Source: JAOSJL01 sp963704035 (GTDB lineage: Bacteria; Actinomycetota; Acidimicrobiia; IMCC26256; JAOSJL01). Taken from it: a stretch of DNA of 64,000 bases. The position numbers were made by a program, and so were the translations under genes. This document shows positions 39,521-47,750 of the stretch, in pieces (position 1 is the stretch's first letter; each line of letters begins with the position of its first letter). Under the pieces are notes generated by a model. That model was not told the origin of the DNA and searched no databases. It saw only the letters and a program-made list of their open reading frames with translations. The DNA lies in assembly GCA_963704035.1 (NCBI GenBank), contig CAVPGR010000004.1:248001-312000 (forward strand). The letters are read 5' to 3'.

Positions 39521-40344
39521 TGTTCGTCTCGGTCGACGGTCATCTCGCCCCCGACAGCGAAGCCCGGGTCTCACCGCTCGACCACGGCCTGCTCGTCGGC
39601 GACGGTGTCTTCGAGACGCTGCGCGTCTACGACGGGAAACCGTTCGCCTGGCGACGTCACATCGAGCGCCTCGAGCGCTCGGCCGAAGGACTGGGGCTCC
39701 ACGTCCCCGATGGCCGCCTCCTCCGCGAGCGCGCGGACGAAGTCCTGAGCGCCAACGGACTCACCGATGCACGACTGCGTATCACGGTCACGGGCGGGCC
39801 GTCGCCACTGGGCTCGGAGCGAGGCGACACGCCGCCCACCGTCATCGTGGCCGCTTCGGCGGTGACGCCGTGGCCTCCCACCACCGCACTCGTCGCGGTT
39901 CCGTGGCCGCGCAACGAACGCGGCGCCGTCACGGGGCTCAAGACGATCTCGTACGCCGAGAACGTACGGGCGCTCGCCTACGCCGCCGAGCACGGCGCGA
40001 GCGAGGCTCTCTTCACCAACACCGTCGGCGACGTGTGCGAAGGAACGGGCGCCAACATCTTCGCCGTGATCGACGGGACGCTCACCACTCCGCCGGCGGA
40101 ATCCGGATGCCTGCTCGGCGTGACGCGCGCTCTGGTCCTCGAGCTCGCCGAACGCGACGAGATTCCTGTTTCTGTGACCGTGGTCCGACCCGAGGAGCTG
40201 GCGACAGCCTCGGAGGTGTTCGTCACGTCATCGACCCGGGAGATCCAGCCGGTCGACAGGATCGATTCGGGTGAGGGTCACCGCGGTCCACTCGGGAAAC
40301 GTCACGACCTACGAGGCGCCGGGGCCACTCACGCGAACGCCTGA
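39520..40344 (+). CDS. pabC: Aminodeoxychorismate lyase, 3' end probably frameshifted
   Basis: A 274-residue class IV aminotransferase-fold enzyme. GDGVFETLRVYDG is at the N-terminus, the PLP Lys is in TGLKTISYAENV, and EGTGANIFAV follows. It splits aminodeoxychorismate to p-aminobenzoate and pyruvate. TGATG overlap with pabB indicates coupling. After STREIQPVDRIDS the frame gives an unlikely tail; one extra G near 40266-40270 would restore TYEAPGPLTR, typical of this family's C-terminus, and a second shift near 40330 would extend it to about 40420. The true end is uncertain. Confidence 0.87.
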   Translation: MFVSVDGHLAPDSEARVSPLDHGLLVGDGVFETLRVYDGKPFAWRRHIERLERSAEGLGLHVPDGRLLRERADEVLSANGLTDARLRITVTGGPSPLGSERGDTPPTVIVAASAVTPWPPTTALVAVPWPRNERGAVTGLKTISYAENVRALAYAAEHGASEALFTNTVGDVCEGTGANIFAVIDGTLTTPPAESGCLLGVTRALVLELAERDEIPVSVTVVRPEELATASEVFVTSSTREIQPVDRIDSGEGHRGPLGKRHDLRGAGATHANA

Positions 40345-40422
40345 CCGCGGCGCGCTTCACCGAGCTGGTCCTGCACCACGCCCGACCCATGATCCAGCAG
40401 CCGGCGGCCAGCCACCTTCCGG

Positions 40423-41264
40423 CTAGCAAGATCGCGAGGTGCACGACATCGCCCACGTGGACACTCCGACGTCGCGCCGTCGACGTCGACGACGAGTGCA
40501 CCGTCGGGATCCAGGTCGACGGCGGTTCCCCGGAACTCGCCCTCGGTCGTCTCGACGCTCACGGTCCGTCCCAACGTCGCGCTGCGTTCGCGTTCCAGGC
40601 GCCGTAGCTCCGCCCGACCGATCCGCGTCTCGAGCCCGGCGTGGTGCTCGTGGAGTGCGTCGAGAAAGTCCACGAGGAGATCCTCGGCCGAGACCATGTT
40701 CACCGAGGACCTGTCGTTCACTGAGGACGTGTCCTCCCCGGAGACATGCTCGACGGAGGTGGCGCGCTCGGCGAGCTCGGGCGGGAAGGCGTCGCGGGTC
40801 AGGTTGCACCCCACGCCGACGACCAGTGCCGGCGATCCGGGTCCGGTGAGGAGGGACTCGGCCAGCACCCCGGCGAGCTTGCGGTCGTCGACGACGAGGT
40901 CGTTCGGCCACTTCAGCAACGGCCGGAAGCCCGCGGTCGCCTCAAGAGCGTCCGACATGGCCAGCGCCGTCGCCGCGGTGGCCAGGTGCCACGCATCACG
41001 CGGGAGCTCGGCGGGCCGGATGAGGACGGACACGAGCAGCGCTCCCCCGGGACTGCTCTCCCATCGACGGTCCCGGCGCCCGCGTCCGGCGTCCTGCTCG
41101 TCGGCCACGGCAACGGTCCCCGCGGGAGCGCCCGCCGCCGCCTCGTCGAGCAGGTAGCGGTTGGTGGAATCGAGTCTCTCGAACCACCGCACGGGTCCGA
41201 AGCGTGTCCCGACGAGGCGTTCGTCCACTCCGCGGCCGGTCCAGATAGGTGCTCGATCGGCCAT
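40423..41264 (-). CDS. birA: Biotin-protein ligase, 3' end frameshifted
   Basis: About 280 residues of BirA without the N-terminal DNA-binding domain. From ATG 41264: FERLDSTNRYLLDEA, then DEQDAGRGRRDRRW (the biotinoyl-AMP GRGR loop), LLKWPNDLVVDDRKLAGVL, and the SH3-like C-terminus with VVDVDGA. The stretch VHVGDVVHL that should end it lies in another frame from about 40480, and a third frame holds the TAG at 40423. It activates biotin and attaches it to the carboxylase encoded next door and divergently. Two SSVN segments come from a short tandem repeat near 40700. Confidence 0.85.
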
Positions 41265-41306
41265 CGCCCGTAGGATACGGGGCCGCCGCCCATCGGGAGT
41301 CCGTGA

Positions 41307-43084
41307 GTGTTCTCCAAAGTCCTGATCGCCAACCGCGGCGAGATCGCCGTCCGGGTCATGCGCACCTGCCGCGAGATGGGGATCGGAACCGTCGCCGTCT
41401 ACTCGGATCTCGACCGCGACGCCATGCACGTCCGGGAAGCCGACGAGGCCTACGCGCTGGGCGGTGTGGCGGCCAACGAGAGCTACCTCAACACCGAGGC
41501 GATCCTCCACGCGCTGGAGGCAAGTGGAGCCGAGGCCCTGCACCCCGGGTACGGGTTCTTCTCCGAGAACGCCGACTTCGCCCGAGCGGTCTCCGACGCC
41601 GGCGTGACCTGGATCGGGCCTCCCCCCGAAGCCATCGAGGTCGCCGGCGACAAGCTCTCCTCGAGGCGCGCCGGCGCCGAGGCCGAGGTGCCGACAGTGC
41701 CCGGAACGCTCGAACCCATCACCACGACCGATGAGGTGCTGGCCTTCGGGGAGGAGAACGGCTACCCCCTCCTCATCAAGGCCGCCTACGGTGGCGGCGG
41801 GCGTGGGATGAAGGTCGTCGAGGGCCCCGACGACGCGGACAGCGCGCTCGACTCGGCCCGCCGCGAGGCCGAGGCCTACTTCGGCCGCCCCGAGGCCTTC
41901 CTCGAGCGTTACCTCACCCGTCCCCGCCACATCGAGATGCAGGTGTTCGCCGACACGCACGGCAACGCCGTGTGGGTCGGTGAGCGCGACTGCTCCATCC
42001 AGCGACGCCATCAGAAGCTCATCGAGGAGAGCCCCGCCCCGCGCTCGGCGACGACGTACGCCGCGCCATGGGCGAGTCCGCGGTGGCTCTGTGTCACGCC
42101 TTCGGGTACGTGAACGCGGGCACCGTCGAGTTCATGTACGAGGACGGCGACTACTACTTCCTCGAGATGAACACACGCCTCCAGGTCGAGCACTGCGTCA
42201 CGGAGATGACCACGTCGATCGACCTCGTGGCCGAGCAACTGCGCGTGGCTTCGGGCGAGCCCCTGTCGTTCACCCAAGACAGCATCGAACGACGCGGTCA
42301 CGCCATCGAATGCCGGATCAACGCCGAGGACCCCGCGACCGGCTTCATGCCGTCGCCGGGAACCCTCACCGTGTTCGACCGGCCCGACGGCTTCGGGGTA
42401 CGCACCGACGCCGGCTATGCGGCGGGCGACACGATCTCGCAGCACTACGACAACCTCATCGCCAAGTTGATCTGCTGGGGCCCCGACCGCGACACGGCGA
42501 TCGCCCGCACACGCCGAGCGCTTCGGGAGTTTCGTATCGAGGGCGTGCGCACGACCATCGACGCGCAGTCGGCACTCCTGGACCACGCCGACTTCCGGGC
42601 GGCCTGCCACTCCACGAAGTGGCTGGAGGAGGAGGTCGACCCCGCGACACTCGTGAGCGCGGATGGGGAATCGACAGCCGCCCCGGCGAGTAGTCCCGCT
42701 TCAGCGCCGAGGGTCGACGACCTCACCGAGAGGACGGTCCCCGTCGAGGTCAACGGCAAGCGGTTCGACGTCAAGGTCTGGCTTCCCGAGGCACCCGCGG
42801 GTGGGAGCACCGCCACAGCCGCTCGGGCGCCGAAGCCGGTTGCAGCGACCGGCGTCGGCGGAGGACCCGGCGGAGGCACACTCAGCGCACCGATGCAGGG
42901 CACCATCGTGAAAGTGCTCGTCGACGTGGGCGACACCGTGGAACCGGGTCAGGCGCTGCTCGTGCTCGAGGCGATGAAGATGGAGAACCACCTGAACGCC
43001 GAAACCGGTGGCGAAGTGCGCGAGGTGCGCGTCAGCGGAGGCGACACCGTGAGCGCCGGCGACGTGCTGGTCGTGATCGAATAG
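41307..43084 (+). CDS. Biotin-dependent acyl-CoA carboxylase alpha chain, one frameshift
   Basis: About 592 residues: a biotin carboxylase plus biotinyl domain (AccA3-like). From GTG 41307: VLIANRGEIAVRV, the ATP loop KAAYGGGGRGMK and QRRHQKLIEESPAP. A missing G near 42041 moves the frame, after which VNAGTVEFMYED, LEMNTRLQVEHCVTE and IECRINAEDP follow. A linker and the biotin domain with EAMKMEN (Lys is the biotin site) end it. It carboxylates biotin for acetyl- or propionyl-CoA carboxylase. birA on the other strand shares its 42-bp upstream gap. A hairpin follows the stop. Confidence 0.92.
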
Positions 43085-43085
43085 C

Positions 43086-43104
43086 GCGCTCTCTCGAAGA
43101 GCGC
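43086..43104. terminator. Hairpin between convergent genes
   Basis: A perfect 7-bp stem (GCGCTCT with AGAGCGC) and a five-base loop begin right after the carboxylase TAG and lie before the end of the convergent hydrolase gene. It can serve both directions; there is no T tract. Confidence 0.5.
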
Positions 43105-43122
43105 AGGTGGACAGCGCCGCGC

Positions 43123-44379
43123 TCAGGCGGCTTCGAGATGCGTGTCGACGACGAGCCCCGTGTCGATCAGCGCATCTCCGATGAACTCACGCACGGGACG
43201 CGACCACATGAAGCCCAGATGGCTCCCGGCATACCAGTTGATCCGCGGTTGCTCCCAGTGGTTCCAGAGACGCAGAGCCTGACGATGCGGGTTGATCAGT
43301 CGGTCCGCGGTTCCCGCGTAGATGAAACGACGATCCCGGTCGGGCTTGGGGTCGAGCACGAGGGGCGACACCACGTGGAAGAGCCGTCCGGCGACCGAGT
43401 TCAACGCGTCGTACAGCGGCGTGCCGCGCACGGACTTGGGCGTGTGCGCTTCGAAGAGCGCGGGAAAATCGACGGGGGGTACACCGGCGATGACGCACGC
43501 CAGATCGTCCTCCAAGTTGGCCACGGCCGCCGTGAGGTAGCCCCCGAGCGAGATCCCGGTCATCCCGACGGGCGTGTCGGACTGCGAACGAATCCAACCG
43601 AGCATGCGGCGGGTGTCCCACACTGCTTGTGAGATCCCGTGGACGGTGTCGACGAGGTCGTCGGTGGGGAACCCGAGCCCGTAGAGCGCCTGGCGTCGAC
43701 GCGGACCATGCAGCGGTGCGACCGGGATCACCACGTTGAGCCCGAGCTGGTCGTGGAGCCACTCGGGTGGGAACGTACGGAAATCGGCCCGGGAGAATCC
43801 CATTCCGGTTCCGGGGAGGCAGAACAGCCACGGTGCCGGCTCGTCGTGACGTAGCACGTACGCGTGGGTGGTGGCGTTCGCGGTGTAGGAGCGCCAGCGG
43901 TCCGCACCGGGCACTCCCAGGTGCGGCTCGAACCCGCTCGCCCAGGAAAGGTGCTCGTAACCCCTGGCGCCGAGACGACGGCGACGCACCACCGGCGGCC
44001 CGAACGGCTCGGGGTCTCCCCAGAACGACATCGGATCGAGGTGGAACCCGTGCGCCTCGAAGACCTCCGCGGTGACCGTGGCCTCCTCGATGATGCGCCA
44101 GTACGCGTCGTCGTGGCGCGGGGGGCGTCCGATCTTGAAGGTCGCGAGCAGCAACTCGTCGAGCGTGGCTTCGAGCAACACCAGAGGATGGGGTCGCGGC
44201 GTCGGGACATCGGAACCACGAGCACGGCCGCTCACCCAGTCGAGCCAGGTGTGGGCGTAGAAACGCGCCGCGCGGGGTGCGGGGCTCAGGAGCTCGGACC
44301 ACCACGAGCCTCGTCGCATCCCGGACGCCCAACGGACAGCGTCGCCCATGACGCCTCGTGACCTGCTGAGCACGCTCAT
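43123..44379 (-). CDS. Alpha/beta-hydrolase
   Basis: A 418-residue hydrolase with a helical N-terminal extension. The oxyanion region is LPGTGMGFSRADFR, the nucleophile elbow GISLGGYL holds the Ser, RFIYAGTADRLINP places an Asp, and GSHLGFMWS gives the His. The substrate is not evident. It starts at ATG 44379, about 40 bp after the flavoprotein gene, separated by a 14-bp tandem repeat. Confidence 0.82.
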   Translation of the reverse strand: MSVLSRSRGVMGDAVRWASGMRRGSWWSELLSPAPRAARFYAHTWLDWVSGRARGSDVPTPRPHPLVLLEATLDELLLATFKIGRPPRHDDAYWRIIEEATVTAEVFEAHGFHLDPMSFWGDPEPFGPPVVRRRRLGARGYEHLSWASGFEPHLGVPGADRWRSYTANATTHAYVLRHDEPAPWLFCLPGTGMGFSRADFRTFPPEWLHDQLGLNVVIPVAPLHGPRRRQALYGLGFPTDDLVDTVHGISQAVWDTRRMLGWIRSQSDTPVGMTGISLGGYLTAAVANLEDDLACVIAGVPPVDFPALFEAHTPKSVRGTPLYDALNSVAGRLFHVVSPLVLDPKPDRDRRFIYAGTADRLINPHRQALRLWNHWEQPRINWYAGSHLGFMWSRPVREFIGDALIDTGLVVDTHLEAA

Positions 44380-44390
44380 GTCACGACCCC

Positions 44391-44432
44391 CCTGTCACGA
44401 CGCCCCTGTCACGACGCCCCTGTCACGACGCC
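44391..44432. repeat. 14-bp tandem repeat, three perfect copies
   Basis: Three identical 14-bp units (CCTGTCACGACGCC), with a degenerate fourth at the left, span the short gap between the hydrolase and flavoprotein genes. The last copy reaches the final codons and stop of the flavoprotein. The period is not a multiple of three, in line with a mostly noncoding place. Confidence 0.92.
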
Positions 44433-45781
44433 GCATCCGCGAGCGATTCCGCCAGTGCGGGATGCACGAGCAGGGAATCGACGATGTCCTCGACCTTCAG
44501 ATCGTTGGCGACCGCGACCGCCAGAACGCTGATGAGTTCGGCAGCGTTGCGACCCACGATCGAGCCCCCGAGCACGACTCCGGTCGCCGGGTCGGAGAGG
44601 ATCTTCACGAATCCCCGCGAGTCGCCGTCGATCAGCGCGCGTGCGTTGGCGGAGAAGGGAACTTTTGTGACCCGGATCTTCCGGCCCAACGCGAAGGCCT
44701 CGGCTTCGGCGAGTCCGACATCGGCGATCTCGGGCACGGTGAAGATGGCCGAGGCCGCCTTGTCGTAGTCGACGTGACGGTGGGGTCGGTTGTGGAGACC
44801 CATGAGGTGCTCCGCGATCTTGCGGCCCTGCATCGCGCCCACCGAGGAAAGGGGGAGCTTCCCCGAGAGGTCGCCGGCCGCGTAGATGTGGGAGACGTTG
44901 GACTGGCAGTGACGGTCGATCGGCACATACCCGGCGGCGTCGACCTCGACGCCCGCATCCTCCAGGCCGAGATGTTCGCTGTTGGGGACAGAGCCGATGG
45001 CGAGCACGACGTGGGAGCCTTCCACATGGCGACCGTCGTCGCAGGCGACGTGGACCGTGTCGCCCTCACGGCGGATCTCGGTGGCCCGGGCGCCCTTCAA
45101 CAGGACCACCCCTCGGCGGATGAACTCCTCCTCGAGAGCAGCAGCCACCTCGGGATCCTTGATCGGCAGCACCTGCTGGCGGGACACGACGAGGGTCACC
45201 TCACTGCCCAGTGAGGAGAACATGTTCGTGAACTCCACGCCCGTGACCCCCGAGCCGACGACCACGAGATGACTCGGCATCTCCTTGGGGGGATACGCGT
45301 CACGGGTCGTCAGCACCCGCTCCCCATCGGGTTCGACCCAGTCGGGAATGCGAGGCCGTGAGCCCGTGGCCAGGACAATGAAGTCGGCGTCGATCTCCTC
45401 GAGCCCGGCCCCCGTGTCGGCCACGATCTCATGGGGCCCCTTCAGGTGACCCGTGCCGCTGATGATGCGGACGCCCTGCGATTCGAGCAACTGCATCGTG
45501 GCGGCGTGCAGCCGGGCCTCGATCGAAGCAACGTGTTCCCGCAGCGCTTCGACGTCGAGACTGCCCTCGGCGTCGAGCCCGAGGGTGCGCGCGCGTCGTA
45601 GTCCGCGCAACTTGGCACCGGTGGCGATCATGGCCTTGGAGGGAATGCAGTCCCACAGATGCGCCGCGCCCCCGACGAGGTCGCGCTCGACGAGGGTGAC
45701 CTCGGCGCCGAGAGTAGACGCCACCGTGGCAGCGGTGTTCCCGGCGGGGCCCGCACCGATGATCGCGACCTTGACCGCCAT
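44423..45781 (-). CDS. FAD-dependent disulfide-oxidoreductase-family protein, LpdA/quinone-reductase type
   Basis: A 452-residue flavoprotein. FAD binding: AIIGAGPAGNTAA; NAD(P) binding: VVVGSGVTGVEF; the second FAD motif is IYAAGDLSG. Where lipoamide dehydrogenase has GGTCLNVGC, this has GGAAHLWDC, so only one of the two redox Cys remains. The C-terminal His-x4-Glu-type region is LLVHPALAESLAD. This pattern matches mycobacterial LpdA (Rv3303c), a quinone reductase without lipoamide activity. Starts at ATG 45781, divergent from galT by 31 bp. Confidence 0.88.
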   Translation of the reverse strand: MAVKVAIIGAGPAGNTAATVASTLGAEVTLVERDLVGGAAHLWDCIPSKAMIATGAKLRGLRRARTLGLDAEGSLDVEALREHVASIEARLHAATMQLLESQGVRIISGTGHLKGPHEIVADTGAGLEEIDADFIVLATGSRPRIPDWVEPDGERVLTTRDAYPPKEMPSHLVVVGSGVTGVEFTNMFSSLGSEVTLVVSRQQVLPIKDPEVAAALEEEFIRRGVVLLKGARATEIRREGDTVHVACDDGRHVEGSHVVLAIGSVPNSEHLGLEDAGVEVDAAGYVPIDRHCQSNVSHIYAAGDLSGKLPLSSVGAMQGRKIAEHLMGLHNRPHRHVDYDKAASAIFTVPEIADVGLAEAEAFALGRKIRVTKVPFSANARALIDGDSRGFVKILSDPATGVVLGGSIVGRNAAELISVLAVAVANDLKVEDIVDSLLVHPALAESLADAAS

Positions 45782-45812
45782 GCCCCCAGGGTACGCGGCC
45801 TAGCCTGCCCGC

Positions 45813-46915
45813 ATGTCGGAACTGCGCCGAGATCCGCTCACGGGAGACACGGTCCTGATCGCGGCTGCCCGGGCCGGGCGCCCCGGTTCGTTCCGCGGCA
45901 GCGCTCCGGCCGGAGCCGTTCCGAGCGCCGGCGACGCCGCACCGGCCCGTGACCCCGGGTGCCCGTTCTGTCCCGGTAACGAGGACCGCACCCCGCCCGA
46001 AGTCGCCCGAACGCCACCGGGTGATCCCGGCACGCCCGGCTGGAGCGTGCGCGTGTTCCCCAACCTGTACCCGTTGGTGGACCGGAGCGGCGACGAGGGT
46101 TCCGGTGACGAGGGTTCCGGCGACGAGGGTTCCGGCGACGCTGGCTCTGTGGGCGGCCACCACGAGGTCGTCGTCTTGTCCCCGCGCACGACGTGTCCTT
46201 CGGACGCCTCGACGACGCGCAGGCCGCCGACGTGTTCTCCGTCGCACGGGATCGGGCGCTGGCGCTGACGGATGCCGGCGCCCGGCACGTCCAGGTCTTC
46301 GTGAACCACGGTCCCGACGCGGGGGCGTCGCTTCCTCATCCGCACGCGCAGATCGTCGCGTTGAACCGCGTTCCCGAAGGCGTGACTCGGGACATCGAAC
46401 GCCATGCGCGTGTCGCTGCATCAGTCGGCGACACGAACCCGGCCGAGGATCCGGTCTCGGCCGCCTGCGACGAGGCGGACGGGCCACGCGGGCTCGGCCG
46501 ATACGGGCCGGGCGAACACGGGTCCCCTGGCTCCTCCCCCGGCTCCGACGCGGTGGCGATCTGGTGCCCCCATGCGTCCGTGATGCCCTATCAGGTGCGT
46601 CTTGCCCTTCCAGCCGCCGGCTCGACATTCGGTGACGCCACAGACGCTGAAGTTCGCTCGATGGCAGGTGCACTGCGCACGATGCTCGCCCGGCTCGACA
46701 TGCTTCTGGGCGACCCGCCCTACAACGTCATCGTGCGTAGCGCTCCGGTCGGAGTGAGCAACTTCCACTGGTACGTCGATGTGCTCCCGCGCCTCACGGT
46801 GCGGGCCGGATTCGAGATCGCCACGGATCTCGCCGTCAACATCGTGGATCCGGAAACGGCCGCCGCCGAACTGCGGAGCGCGGACCCCGGTGACAGCGGC
46901 GAGCGTTCGACCTGA
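45813..46915 (+). CDS. galT: Galactose-1-phosphate uridylyltransferase, one frameshift
   Basis: About 367 residues of GalT. The first frame has the zinc motif CPFCPGNED and VRVFPNLYPL. Three GDEGS repeats (15-bp units, 46092-46136) follow, then HHEVVVLSPR. A missing C near 46184-46188 shifts the frame; the second continues with SFGRLDDAQAADVF, VFVNHGPDAGASLPHPHAQI with the catalytic His-x-His, and NFHWYVDVLPRLT. It exchanges UMP between UDP-glucose and galactose-1-P. It ends four bases from the convergent enoyl-CoA hydratase. Confidence 0.87.
46092..46136. repeat. 15-bp tandem repeat, three near-perfect copies, in frame
   Basis: Units of GACGAGGGTTCCGG plus one variable base code for repeated SGDEG in a surface loop of GalT. 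Confidence 0.9.
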
Positions 46916-46919
46916 CTGC

Positions 46920-47741
46920 TCAGCGTCCTCGGAATCCCGCCTTGCCGGGGCCTGACTCGAGGAAGCTCGCCACGCCTGTTGCAGCGTCCTCGGTGCCGAA
47001 GACCTCCACGAACGCAGCCGCCTCCCGATCCAACCCGTCGGCGAGGGTGCCGTCGAGCCCGGCGTCGATCGCCTGCTTGGCGAGCCCCATGGCGACGACG
47101 GCTCCTCCCGCGAGCTCACCCGCCCACTCCACGGCCGCGTCGCTCACCACCGAGGCGGCGTCGCCGTCCCCGACGTCCACCACCCGGTCGACGATGCCCA
47201 GCGACAGCGCCTCGTCGGCACGCACCTGACGACCCGACCACACGAGTTCCTTCGCTCGCGCGGGCCCGACGAGCTGGGTGAGCCGTTGCGTGGCGCCGCC
47301 ACCGGGGATGATCCCGAGCAGGATCTCCGGCTGTCCCGCCCGTGCCGAGTCGGCGGCGACGCGCAGATCGCAGGCGAGCGCCAGCTCCAGCCCGCCGCCG
47401 AGCGCGACGCCGTGAATGGCGGCGATCGTGGGACGCCGGATCGCGCCGAGAGCGTCGAGGGCGGAGCGAAAGGCGGAGGTCACGGTGCGCGCCTCGTCAG
47501 CTCCGCCGAACTCGCTGATGTCGGCGCCCGCGGCGAAAGCCTTGCCGTCACCGCGCACGACGACGGCGTGGACCGACGCGTCACGCGCCAGACCTTCCGC
47601 CACGGAGGCGACCTCGCCGAGGACCGCTGTCGACAACGAGTTCACAGGGGGGTTGCGCAGAGTGATGACCACGACGCCGTTGTCGAGGGCTTCGGTGTCG
47701 ACCAGTGCCGCTGGAGTGTCAGACGGCGCAGATTCAGACAT
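46920..47741 (-). CDS. Enoyl-CoA hydratase/isomerase family protein
   Basis: A 273-residue crotonase. The oxyanion-hole stretches are KAFAAGADISEF and HGVALGGGLELALACD, followed by PEILLGIIPGGGATQRL with the acidic/Gly catalytic region. Hydration of trans-2-enoyl-CoA in fatty-acid breakdown is likely; the exact reaction is open as the family is broad. It lies nine bases after the lon stop on the same strand. Confidence 0.92.
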   Translation of the reverse strand: MSESAPSDTPAALVDTEALDNGVVVITLRNPPVNSLSTAVLGEVASVAEGLARDASVHAVVVRGDGKAFAAGADISEFGGADEARTVTSAFRSALDALGAIRRPTIAAIHGVALGGGLELALACDLRVAADSARAGQPEILLGIIPGGGATQRLTQLVGPARAKELVWSGRQVRADEALSLGIVDRVVDVGDGDAASVVSDAAVEWAGELAGGAVVAMGLAKQAIDAGLDGTLADGLDREAAAFVEVFGTEDAATGVASFLESGPGKAGFRGR

Positions 47742-47750
47742 GCGCGCAGG

